DNA of 7,793 nt, taken from contig DEBN01000149.1 in assembly GCA_002348825.1 (NCBI GenBank), positions 4,362 through 12,154 of the forward strand, given 5' to 3'. The stretch is from Gammaproteobacteria bacterium UBA2955. GTDB taxonomy: Bacteria; Pseudomonadota; Gammaproteobacteria; Pseudomonadales; Azotimanducaceae. The translations under genes were made by a program, and so were the position numbers. Positions 1 to 6,232 of this stretch are shown piece by piece (the stretch's first letter is position 1; every line of letters starts with the position of its first letter). The notes under the pieces are model-generated. The model worked only from the letters and a program-made list of their open reading frames with translations, ran no database searches and was not told where the DNA came from.

Positions 1-690
1 TCAGACCCCTTCACGATTACTCAGGCGGGCACCGACTCTACTAACACGGCCGCCATAAAAACTACGACAGACGTTAAAGCTGCTGTCGGAACTGGAAATT
101 TCACGATCACCCTTGCGAATACTGGAGAGGTGATCACTGTAGCCGTTGCGGCCGCGACCGCAGCTGGCTGGCAAGCCGCAATAGATGCAACTGCTTTAGT
201 CGGCAAAGTTACTGCGACCATCGATGGTAACGACAAAGTCGTACTTACAGGCACGCCAACCCTCGGCGACTTTACTTTGACCGACCCAACAGGGGGAGCT
301 GAAGCCTTAGCTGCGAATACACCCGGAACCGAGGGCACAGGTATAGGCTACTTCGTAACCGGCACTGCGACCCTAAGTAAAGTGTCCGACATTTCTGTCG
401 CTACCCAAGCTGGGGCAGGACTTGCGATTTCTATTGCCGATGCGGCGCTCGACACCGTCGCGCGCATGCGCGCCAATCTGGGCGCGATAGACAATCGCCT
501 CAGCTACACCATGGACAATTTAATTAACGTCTCCGAAAAAACTGAAGCGGCTCGATCGCGCGTAGAAGATGCGGATTTCGCGTTGGAATCGGCGCGTCTT
601 GCCAAAGCTCAAGTGTTGCAGCAAGCCGGCACATCCATGCTTGGCCAAGCTAATCAAATGACCCAAATGGTTTTGGACCTGTTGCGTTAA
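1..690 (+). CDS. Flagellin, C-terminal part (5' end outside the window)
   Basis: This is the filament subunit, exported by the flagellar type III apparatus and polymerised beyond the hook. The frame is open from the first base of the window to the TAA at 688-690, giving 229 visible residues; the N-terminal D0/D1 helices lie upstream. The last ~85 residues are a clear flagellin C-terminal domain: an ALDTVARMRANLGAIDNRL helix, then NVSEKTEAARSRVEDADFA, then a D0 helix with AKAQVLQQAG and a VLDLLR end. Before it is a variable, Thr/Ala/Gly-rich, beta-strand-like region (about 1-420) of the exposed D2/D3 type. Internal GTG or ATG codons are not the real start, because the domain is already under way. 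Its position directly upstream of flgC is unusual: flagellin genes normally form separate late units. I assign no symbol because fliC, flaA and flaB cannot be told apart without the N-terminus. Confidence 0.93.
   Translation, partial: SDPFTITQAGTDSTNTAAIKTTTDVKAAVGTGNFTITLANTGEVITVAVAAATAAGWQAAIDATALVGKVTATIDGNDKVVLTGTPTLGDFTLTDPTGGAEALAANTPGTEGTGIGYFVTGTATLSKVSDISVATQAGAGLAISIADAALDTVARMRANLGAIDNRLSYTMDNLINVSEKTEAARSRVEDADFALESARLAKAQVLQQAGTSMLGQANQMTQMVLDLLR
94..282 (+). other. IN-motif-like module in the flagellin variable region
   Basis: Within the flagellin, a strand beginning NFTITLANTGEVITVAV is followed by a helix-like stretch (TAAGWQAAIDATAL). Two more strands follow (KVTATIDGNDKVVLTG and DFTLT). 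This strand-helix-strand-strand order resembles the flagellin/hook IN motif seen as an insert in exposed domains of flagellins and hook proteins. It is recognised by eye only. It also resembles the modules inside the FlgE of this window. Confidence 0.45.
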
Positions 691-702
691 GCGGCGGTCG
701 GT

Positions 703-710
703 AAAGGAGT
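703..710 (+). promoter_or_regulatory. Strong ribosome binding site of flgC
   Basis: AAAGGAGT lies five bases before the ATG at 716 and matches the anti-Shine-Dalgarno sequence closely. It fixes the flgC start. It also shows that the 25-base gap after the flagellin stop is used for translation initiation rather than for a terminator. Confidence 0.8.
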
Positions 711-715
711 AACCC

Positions 716-1141
716 ATGAGTTTAGAGAATATTTTTGGCATGGCTGGCGGCGCGATGGACGCGCAATCGAAACGCCTAGCCTTAGCGGTAGAGAACATTG
801 CGAACTCGGATGTACTGGCCGGTGATCAGGCGTCTGCTTACAAAGCTAAGCGAGTGAATTTTGCAACGATCTTACAGCACCAGGTGCGCGACGATCGACG
901 CGAAACGGCAGGCGGTATTCGCATCAACGAAATTTATGATGACAACAAAGTGGTGCCGGCAACGTATCAGCCGGATAACCCGCTGGCCGACGAAGACGGC
1001 TTTGTCTATCCCTCGAATGTCGACTCAATGCTGGAAATGGTGGAAATAACCCAAGCTTCGCGGGCTTTTGAGAGCAACATCGAAGCGATGAATACAGCCA
1101 AGCAGCTTGCGAGTAGAACACTAGAAATTCTCAGAAAATAA
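716..1141 (+). CDS. flgC: Flagellar proximal rod protein FlgC
   Basis: FlgC is a proximal rod subunit in the periplasm, exported by the flagellar type III system and assembled with FlgB and FlgF above FliE. The 141-residue product has the usual family length. The N-terminal rod helix and motif are at about 5-32 (NIFGMAGGAMDAQSKRL, then ENIANSD, matching the family's SNLANAD). The family's central PDNPLADEDGFV is at 86-97, with SNVD at 100-103 in place of the usual PNVD. The C-terminal helix reads ASRAFESNIEAMNTAKQL. The start is fixed by the Shine-Dalgarno sequence at 703-710. flgB, the usual partner immediately upstream and translationally close, is absent; the preceding gene is a flagellin. 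FlgC itself shows no truncation or frameshift. flgD follows after 13 bases. Confidence 0.95.
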   Translation: MSLENIFGMAGGAMDAQSKRLALAVENIANSDVLAGDQASAYKAKRVNFATILQHQVRDDRRETAGGIRINEIYDDNKVVPATYQPDNPLADEDGFVYPSNVDSMLEMVEITQASRAFESNIEAMNTAKQLASRTLEILRK

Positions 1142-1154
1142 TTAGGCGGCGTTA

Positions 1155-1829
1155 ATGAACCTTACAAATATCAGCGGCATTAGAACCACCGACGACCTTC
1201 AGGCCCAAGCGGCCGGCCAGACCTCGGAGTTGGACCGAAATGCATTTTTGAAGCTCTTTACTACCCAACTGCAGAATCAGGATCCGCTGGATCCGGTGAA
1301 AAATGAGGCGTTTATCGCCCAGCTTGCGCAGTTTTCTACTCTTGAAGCCACCACCTCTATGTCGGATTCATTGCAGGAATTCGTCGCTGATCAGCGTGGC
1401 GACGGCCTTATGCGTGGTGCCGCTCTTATCGGCAAGAGCGTGTTTATGGAAAACGGCGCGTTTGAACAATCGGGCGGTGAAACCGTAGAAGGCTACCTGC
1501 AGCTCGACAGTGCTGCGGACGATGTTGTGCTCAATGTCGTCGACACCCGCAGCGGCAAGCTAATTAACCAGATGTCTCTTGGACCACAAATGGCCGGCGA
1601 AGTGCCGTTTGCCTGGAATGGCGGAGACTTCGGCGGCAAGGCCGCAGAGCCGGGCCGTTACGCCTTTATTGCTCAGGCGGTTCGCGATGGCAAAAGCGCG
1701 GCGGTTGATTCATTTGCCGCAACTCGCGTAACCGGCGTTTCTTGGGATCAGAGTTCCGGTAAGGCCTTCTTAGAGCTCGCCGGAGGCGAACCCATATTGT
1801 TAGAAAACGTTAAGCGTATTGCGCAATAG
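1155..1829 (+). CDS. flgD: Flagellar hook assembly (capping) protein FlgD
   Basis: FlgD forms the temporary cap on the growing hook and is needed for FlgE subunits to polymerise; it is later displaced. The 224-residue product is of normal family length. The conserved N-terminal region is clear: FLKLFTTQLQNQDPLDP at 31-47, then FIAQLAQFSTLE at 53-64. ALIGKSV at 90-96 opens the C-terminal half, which carries an FlgD Ig-like segment with PFAWNGGDFGGKAAEPGRY. A tudor-like end contains RVTGVSWDQSSGKAFLEL. The ribosome binding site is weak (AGGCGG at 1144-1149), so expression may depend on translation of flgC 13 bases upstream. flgE follows after 16 bases. Nothing is missing. Confidence 0.95.
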   Translation: MNLTNISGIRTTDDLQAQAAGQTSELDRNAFLKLFTTQLQNQDPLDPVKNEAFIAQLAQFSTLEATTSMSDSLQEFVADQRGDGLMRGAALIGKSVFMENGAFEQSGGETVEGYLQLDSAADDVVLNVVDTRSGKLINQMSLGPQMAGEVPFAWNGGDFGGKAAEPGRYAFIAQAVRDGKSAAVDSFAATRVTGVSWDQSSGKAFLELAGGEPILLENVKRIAQ

Positions 1830-1832
1830 CTA

Positions 1833-1838
1833 AGAGGA
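1833..1838 (+). promoter_or_regulatory. Ribosome binding site of flgE
   Basis: AGAGGA lies seven bases before the ATG at 1846, in the short flgD-flgE gap. It supports the chosen flgE start, which also begins the conserved hook D0 helix directly (MSFFTSLTGLRAAN). Confidence 0.65.
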
Positions 1839-1845
1839 AAACTAA

Positions 1846-4647
1846 ATGTCATTTTTTACATCATTGACCGGGTTACGCGCAGCGAATACGGAGCTGTCGG
1901 TAACCAGTAATAACATCGCCAACGTGGGCACCACGGGATTTAAGAAATCTAAGGCGTCTTTTGGTGATATTTTTGCCAGCAGCCCGCTGCAAAACTCGGC
2001 CGGTAGAGTTGGCCAGGGTGTGGCACTCAAGGGCATTCGCCAGGAGTTCAGCCAGGGCAGCATTGAATTTTCGTCAAACACGCTGGACCTGGCTATATCG
2101 GGCGATGGATTTTTTCCGCTTAAGTCTGCGGATGGACAAACAGATATTTTCTCTCGCAGTGGCGCTTTTGTGCTCAACGAGCAGGGCAATGTAGTGAACT
2201 CGTCCGGCCAGGCCCTGCTGGTGTCGGCTGTAGACGGGGTGGGTAATGCGGTCGGCGATACGCTAGGGGTGCTGACTATTCCACCGGCCACCATCGGCGA
2301 CGCAAGAGAGACGTCTTTAATCGAATTGAATCTGAATTTGCCTTCAGATGCGCCGGTTATTAACGCGCCGTTCGATCAGAACGACGCAACGACCTACAAC
2401 AAATCGACGGCAATTGATGTTTACGACGCTGGCGGAACCGCGTATTCGGCAACGGTTTATTACGTTAAGACCGGCAATCCAGAGGCAAATGGTCTGGGCG
2501 GTTCTACGTATAACGACATGGTTAACCAGCCGACCAGTAAATGGCAAACCTATGTGGTTATCGATGGACAGGTTCTCGAGCCTAAACTTCAACAGGCCGA
2601 GAACGAAGCGGGCGAACCTCTATACGTGAACCAATACGGGGAACTGAAACCCTTCAGTGAAGTAGCGGGTGAAGTTCAGCCGGTTAAAACGCCGAAGTTC
2701 ACCTTCGACGACCTTTCCGCGGTGCAGGAATCGACACCGGCAAGTCTGGAAGGGGCGGCAACACCAAATGCGCTAGGTCTTGGTCAGGGATTCAACTTTT
2801 TTCAGGACCTCGCTGCCGCCGAAGCTGTTTTCACGCCAGCCCAGCTGGCTGCTTTTGGTCGGGTAGACATCGACAATACCGGTAATCCGGTTACCTTGGA
2901 TCTTTCCGAGCTGGCCCTAGAAGACCGTGAATACACCGGCGTGGAGCTTGCCGCATTCATGCAGACCCAACTCAATGACAAGTTTGGCGATGACCGATTT
3001 TTCGATCTGTCGGCGCCGGCAAACCGTGAATTTGTAATTAATCACGCACAGGGTCTGGTGAATACACCCGTCAATGTCGACCTCGGGCTGGTATTTAATA
3101 CGCCAGAGCTGCAGCTTACCGCCTCAAAGCAACAGGTGGTCGACGCGATTCAGGCACAAGTTGATGCGGCTCTTGGCGCGGGAGTCGTTACGGTCTCGTA
3201 CGATGACGTCGCGCGAAATTTTGCTTACCAAACAACGAACGCCGCAGATGAAATTACTTTGCAAGCCGGACCCAACGGCGACAATGTTTTATTTGGACTT
3301 GGCACGTTTCCCTCTGCGATCGATGAGGATGGCGTCGACGCTTCGGGTTTAGCGGTTATTCCCAACGGCGAATTTCAGCGGCCCGTTGCAGATCAGCGAT
3401 TTGGCATCACGGTCAGCTATAACAATGCGACCGAAAGTTTCGCATTCGCCTCAGGAACGACCGGCGACTCTTCGGAAATCAGCTTGAATTTTAACGTCGG
3501 AACCGATGCCGCTCCTGATCTAAACGATGTGTCAGCGAACTTTTTAGGGTTTGCAGTAACCGCAGTGGAGCCCGAGCTATCGGTAGAGGCCTCTGATGTG
3601 GCGTTACGTGGGTTAGCGTCAACACCAGCGACGGCCTACGGTTCTCCGCTCGGGATCAATGTAGACAATGTCTTTGCCGTCACTGAAAACAATAACCGTT
3701 TCAACGTAACGGTGGACGGCATCAGCGGCATTATCGAGGTGCCGATTGGTGCGAGTTACACCATGGATGCGTTCACCGCTGAGTTAGAGCGGCAGATAAA
3801 TGCCCTGGCTACAGCGGACGGCTCCTCGGTATCTGGCCTGTCTGTGGATTACGATGTCACCACCAATGGCTTGGTATTCACCAGTGGCACAACGGGCAAA
3901 AACTCTTTCGTAAAGGTATCCGGCGATGCGATCTGGGGACTTGCCAGTACCGAATCGGCGCGGGGCGAGACATCGAGCTGGATTCAGCCCGTGCAAGCCA
4001 CCGAAATCGTCGATGGGGTACCGGTGAACCAGTTCATTGACCAGTTTGGTGAGGAGACGGAGGATCCGACCGGGTTTGACGGACTGCCCGCGTGGTCACC
4101 GATTTATTTGGACAAAGGTGAATTAACCTTCAACTCCTCGGGTCAGCTGGTGTCACCAAAGGGCGGTATTGCTATGGAGACCGCGTTTCTTGCCGGCGGT
4201 CAGGGCGCGCTCGATCTGACGATCGACTTTAGCTCGACCACGCAATATAACCAATCTTTTGCTTTGAAGGGGCAATCTCAGGATGGCGCAGCCGAGGGCA
4301 ATTTGGTCGGCTTAGATGTCGCCGATGATGGACTTATCGTTGCCAGCTACTCCAACGGCAGTCAGGCTTCCCTGGGCAAGGTGCTGCTCGCGAATTTCCC
4401 TAGCACGGACGGCTTAAATCAGCGCGGCGACTCCAGCTTTCTGGGCACCGCAAATTCCGGAGCCGCTACCTTCGGCGAGCCGGGTTCGGCGAACTTCGGT
4501 TCGATCCGCGCCGGTGCATTAGAGGGCTCGAATGTAGACCTTACAGCAGAACTCGTCGCGCTGATCACGGCGCAACGTAATTTCCAGGCCAACGCAAAGG
4601 CCATCGAGACATCATCGACGTTGACGTCGACGATTCTGAATATCTAG
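1846..4647 (+). CDS. flgE: Flagellar hook protein FlgE, oversized form (933 aa)
   Basis: FlgE polymerises into the hook, the universal joint between rod and filament. The ends are typical. The N-terminus has SFFTSLTGLRAAN and NNIANVGTTGFKKS (22-35), then LDLAISGDGFF and a D1 segment ending NVVNSSGQALLV. TYNKSTAIDVYDAGGTAY lies near 183-200 at the usual domain boundary. The C-terminal part resumes at 759 with ELTFNSSGQL, then SYSNGSQASLGKVLLANF, GALEGSNVDLTAELVALI and TAQRNFQANAKAIETSS. The classical E. coli protein is about 400 residues. The excess lies between about residues 283 and 758, where the sequence is acidic, Cys-free and beta-rich with repeated modules. Large hook proteins occur elsewhere (Campylobacter and Helicobacter, for example), so size alone does not argue for a broken gene. 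The frame is intact throughout. It is placed in order between flgD and flgF. Confidence 0.94.
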   Translation: MSFFTSLTGLRAANTELSVTSNNIANVGTTGFKKSKASFGDIFASSPLQNSAGRVGQGVALKGIRQEFSQGSIEFSSNTLDLAISGDGFFPLKSADGQTDIFSRSGAFVLNEQGNVVNSSGQALLVSAVDGVGNAVGDTLGVLTIPPATIGDARETSLIELNLNLPSDAPVINAPFDQNDATTYNKSTAIDVYDAGGTAYSATVYYVKTGNPEANGLGGSTYNDMVNQPTSKWQTYVVIDGQVLEPKLQQAENEAGEPLYVNQYGELKPFSEVAGEVQPVKTPKFTFDDLSAVQESTPASLEGAATPNALGLGQGFNFFQDLAAAEAVFTPAQLAAFGRVDIDNTGNPVTLDLSELALEDREYTGVELAAFMQTQLNDKFGDDRFFDLSAPANREFVINHAQGLVNTPVNVDLGLVFNTPELQLTASKQQVVDAIQAQVDAALGAGVVTVSYDDVARNFAYQTTNAADEITLQAGPNGDNVLFGLGTFPSAIDEDGVDASGLAVIPNGEFQRPVADQRFGITVSYNNATESFAFASGTTGDSSEISLNFNVGTDAAPDLNDVSANFLGFAVTAVEPELSVEASDVALRGLASTPATAYGSPLGINVDNVFAVTENNNRFNVTVDGISGIIEVPIGASYTMDAFTAELERQINALATADGSSVSGLSVDYDVTTNGLVFTSGTTGKNSFVKVSGDAIWGLASTESARGETSSWIQPVQATEIVDGVPVNQFIDQFGEETEDPTGFDGLPAWSPIYLDKGELTFNSSGQLVSPKGGIAMETAFLAGGQGALDLTIDFSSTTQYNQSFALKGQSQDGAAEGNLVGLDVADDGLIVASYSNGSQASLGKVLLANFPSTDGLNQRGDSSFLGTANSGAATFGEPGSANFGSIRAGALEGSNVDLTAELVALITAQRNFQANAKAIETSSTLTSTILNI
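2863..3054 (+). repeat. FlgE IN-like module 1 (weak)
   Basis: Residues about 340-403 start with VDIDNTGNPVTLDL, continue with a helix-like YTGVELAAFMQTQLND, and end with FVINH. The order of strand, helix and strand parallels module 4, but the second strand pair is poorly matched. This is the least certain of the four modules. Confidence 0.35.
3058..3303 (+). repeat. FlgE IN-like module 2
   Basis: Residues about 405-486 comprise a first strand (PVNVDLGLVF), a helix (ASKQQVVDAIQAQVDAAL) and a strand pair (VTVSYDDVARNFAYQTTN, DEITL). The module closes with LFGLG. The order and spacing match module 4, and the strand pair matches module 3. Confidence 0.55.
3397..3555 (+). repeat. FlgE IN-like module 3 (C-terminal half only)
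   Basis: Residues about 518-570 contain ITVSYNNATESFAFASGTTG and SSEISLNF, closing with FLGFA. This matches the second half of modules 2 and 4, including the SGTTG turn shared exactly with module 4. No helical first half is visible before it, so it is either a half unit or a unit with a diverged front. Confidence 0.5.
3697..3948 (+). repeat. FlgE IN-like module 4 (most complete)
   Basis: Residues about 618-701 begin with RFNVTVDGISGIIEVPIGA. A helix follows (MDAFTAELERQINAL), then a strand pair (LSVDYDVTTNGLVFTSGTTG) and a closing IWGLAS. This is the clearest example of the pattern known from the flagellin/hook IN motif: a strand ending in a DG turn, a threonine- or alanine-led helix, two strands and a final LG-type turn. 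Confidence 0.6.
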
Positions 4648-4668
4648 CGGTAATTTAGAGGCCCCATC

Positions 4669-5400
4669 ATGGATAAAAGTATCGTAACACTGGTATCGGA
4701 CGTTCAAATCGAGCGCGCCCGCGAAGCACACATGTTTCACGAACTTGCCAACGTCTCTACTCTGGGGTTCAAGCGTGCGTTCGAACAGTTCAACGTAACG
4801 GAAGACGGCACCGATGAGACGCTAGGCACCACTCTCGTTGAAATGAAGGAAGGGCCAAAGATTTATACGGGCAACTCCCTGGACGTGTACCTGAACAACG
4901 ATACCGTTTTGGGCGTGATCAATGACCAAGGCGAGGTGAACTTTACCCGGCGCGGCGACTTAAAGATAAATACCGAGAATCAATTGACTCTGGGGTCGGG
5001 CAAGCTGGTGGCGTCTGATAACGGCGATCCCATTGCGATTCCGCCAAACCAGGTCATTTCGATTTCCGAAGAGGGGGTTGTGTATGCCCTCGACCCAGCT
5101 CAAGAGGTGGCTGAACAGGCCGAGGTCGGGCGTCTCATGCTGCGCGACGCCAGCGAGCAGAACCTGGTTAAGCTCGAAAACGGCCTGTTTGCTGTTGCCG
5201 GTTTACCTGTTGGCGACTTCGAGACCGGCCCGGAGCCGGTGTCGCTGAGTGTTGGCGTGGTCGAAGGCAGCACCGTAAGCGCGATGGAAATCATGGTCGA
5301 GATCATGAACCACATGCGCAGTTTTGAAATGAAGATCAAGCTGGTCAAAGACCTTGACGAACTTGGCGAGTCAAATTCCAGTCTGATGCGCTTAGCGTAG
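4669..5400 (+). CDS. flgF: Flagellar proximal rod protein FlgF, divergent N-terminus
   Basis: FlgF is a rod subunit joining the proximal part to FlgG. The 243-residue product has normal length. Conserved features are ELANVSTLGFKRAFEQF (25-41), YTGNSLDVYLNND, the FTRRGDLKINTENQLTL segment, and GDPIAIPPNQVISISEEG, which is typical of FlgF. The C-terminal helix with EIMVEIMNHMRSFEMKIKLVKD corresponds to the family's EMVxMI..ARxFEMQVKLM. The family's NNLAN is HELAN here, and the preceding helix (MDKSIVTLVSDVQIERAREA) lacks the usual AMSGA-type stretch. This leaves the D0 helix divergent but the gene intact. The start has a weak AGAGG at 4657-4661. It sits 21 bases after flgE and directly before flgG, which supports FlgF over another rod paralogue. 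Confidence 0.88.
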   Translation: MDKSIVTLVSDVQIERAREAHMFHELANVSTLGFKRAFEQFNVTEDGTDETLGTTLVEMKEGPKIYTGNSLDVYLNNDTVLGVINDQGEVNFTRRGDLKINTENQLTLGSGKLVASDNGDPIAIPPNQVISISEEGVVYALDPAQEVAEQAEVGRLMLRDASEQNLVKLENGLFAVAGLPVGDFETGPEPVSLSVGVVEGSTVSAMEIMVEIMNHMRSFEMKIKLVKDLDELGESNSSLMRLA

Positions 5401-5421
5401 CTCAGTAACGAATAACCTAAT

Positions 5422-5428
5422 AAGAGGA
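5422..5428 (+). promoter_or_regulatory. Ribosome binding site of flgG
   Basis: AAGAGGA lies seven bases before the ATG at 5436. The 35-base flgF-flgG gap is the longest in the window. It contains this site but no hairpin, and I saw no recognisable sigma-28 or sigma-54 promoter in it. Confidence 0.65.
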
Positions 5429-5435
5429 TACAAGC

Positions 5436-6221
5436 ATGGACGCTTCACTCTACGTCGCAAAAACCGGACTTAACGCTCAACAGACCCGAATGACCGTGAT
5501 CGCCAACAACCTGGCAAACGTAAATACGGTGGGCTTTAAGCGCGATCGCGCAGTGTTCGAAGATCTGTTGTATCTCAATATCTCCCAGGCCGGCGGCCAA
5601 ACCGGAGCGGACAGCGTAGCGCCAACGGGTTTTATGTTGGGAACAGGAACGCGAGTTGTCGCTTCGGAAAAAATCCAAGCCCAGGGCAACATGATTTCTA
5701 CTGAGAATGCCCTGGATATGGCCATTGAGGGCCAAGGTCATTTTCAGATTCTGCAGCAAGACGGCAGCATAGCTTATACGCGAGACGGCAGCTTTAAGTT
5801 GTCTGAAGAAGGTGAACTTGTGACCGCCGGCGGCTTGCTGTTGCAACCGGCCATAATCATTCCTCAGGAAGCGAATTCCATCAGCGTCGGCCGTGACGGC
5901 ACAGTGTCTGTGGAGTTGGCGAATGGCGGCGGCTCGCAGCAGCTCGGACAAATCCAATTAGCACGTTTTGTGAATACCTCAGGGCTTGAAGCGCTTGGGG
6001 CAAATTTATTCCGCGAAACGGCCGCCAGTGGCGCAGCGATTTTGCTTAACCCCACCGAGCAGGGTGCGGGTGCCATAACCCAGGGCATGTTGGAAGCGTC
6101 AAACGTAAATGTAGTTGAAGAGCTGGTCACGATGATCGAAACCCAGCGCGCTTACGAAGTGAACTCCAAAGCGATCTCGGCGGTGGATTCCATGCTGCGC
6201 TTCTTAAACAACAACTTATAA
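5436..6221 (+). CDS. flgG: Flagellar distal rod protein FlgG
   Basis: FlgG forms the distal rod that crosses the peptidoglycan and outer membrane inside the P and L rings. The 261-residue product matches the family length (260 in E. coli). It opens with SLYVAKTGLNAQQTRM and IANNLANVNTVGFKR (22-36), followed by RAVFEDLLY. The FlgG-specific stretch after this (YLNISQAGGQTGADSVAP), which distinguishes the straight rod protein from hook FlgE, is present. LGTGTRVVASE, AYTRDGSFKLSEEGELVTAG and IGRDG-like VGRDGTVSV follow. The C-terminus has LEASNVNVVEELVTMIETQRAYEVNSKAIS. It is the most conserved protein in the window and shows nothing unusual. flgH follows after 11 bases. Confidence 0.97.
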   Translation: MDASLYVAKTGLNAQQTRMTVIANNLANVNTVGFKRDRAVFEDLLYLNISQAGGQTGADSVAPTGFMLGTGTRVVASEKIQAQGNMISTENALDMAIEGQGHFQILQQDGSIAYTRDGSFKLSEEGELVTAGGLLLQPAIIIPQEANSISVGRDGTVSVELANGGGSQQLGQIQLARFVNTSGLEALGANLFRETAASGAAILLNPTEQGAGAITQGMLEASNVNVVEELVTMIETQRAYEVNSKAISAVDSMLRFLNNNL

Positions 6222-6232
6222 GGCGAGATTTA

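Larger units (their letters stand above)
2692..4119 (+). other. Central insert of FlgE (extra surface domains of the hook)
   Basis: This codes for about residues 283-758, between the conserved D1/D2 part and the C-terminal D2/D1/D0 part of FlgE. It has no counterpart in the short hook proteins. In FlgE, insertions at this place enlarge D2 and add D3/D4-type domains on the outer face of the hook. The segment stays in frame and looks similar in base composition to the flanking flgE sequence, so there is no visible sign of a recent foreign insertion. It contains several IN-like modules, listed separately. Confidence 0.7.

Noticed and set aside
627..641. Possible sigma-54 (-24/-12) promoter at the 3' end of the flagellin gene, reading toward flgC.
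   Set aside because: CGGCAC is followed by TGCT, but the GG-to-GC spacing is nine bases instead of ten and the second T of the -12 element is missing. It is also coding sequence for the conserved QQAGTSMLGQ helix, which explains the bases.
130..690. A short complete gene starting at the internal GTG at 130.
   Set aside because: The frame is open back to base 1, the encoded protein is the middle and end of a flagellin, and no ribosome binding site precedes 130. It is a truncated view of a larger gene.
1842..2294. Minus-strand open frame of 150 codons opposite the 5' end of flgE.
   Set aside because: It lies fully antisense to conserved hook D0/D1 coding sequence, its product is low-complexity and Ser/Pro/Leu-rich with no recognisable motif, and it is typical of shadow frames.
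3784..3996. Minus-strand frame of 70 codons inside the FlgE insert as a sign of a separate inserted gene.
   Set aside because: The flgE frame is continuous and module 4 is well formed on the + strand; no ribosome binding site or recognisable product is visible for the reverse frame.
2692..4119. The FlgE insert as a mobile element or intein.
   Set aside because: There are no transposase or intein splice motifs (no Cys/Ser start or HN end), no inverted or direct terminal repeats, and composition looks like the flanks. Internal homology points to domain duplication instead.
5401..5435. Terminator or promoter in the longest intergenic gap (flgF-flgG).
   Set aside because: Only a ribosome binding site is visible. 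There is no GC-rich hairpin followed by T residues and no recognisable -35/-10 or -24/-12 pair.
5445..5957. Minus-strand open frame of 170 codons opposite flgG.
   Set aside because: It is antisense to the most conserved gene in the window. The product has no recognisable domain, and the openness follows from flgG codon use.
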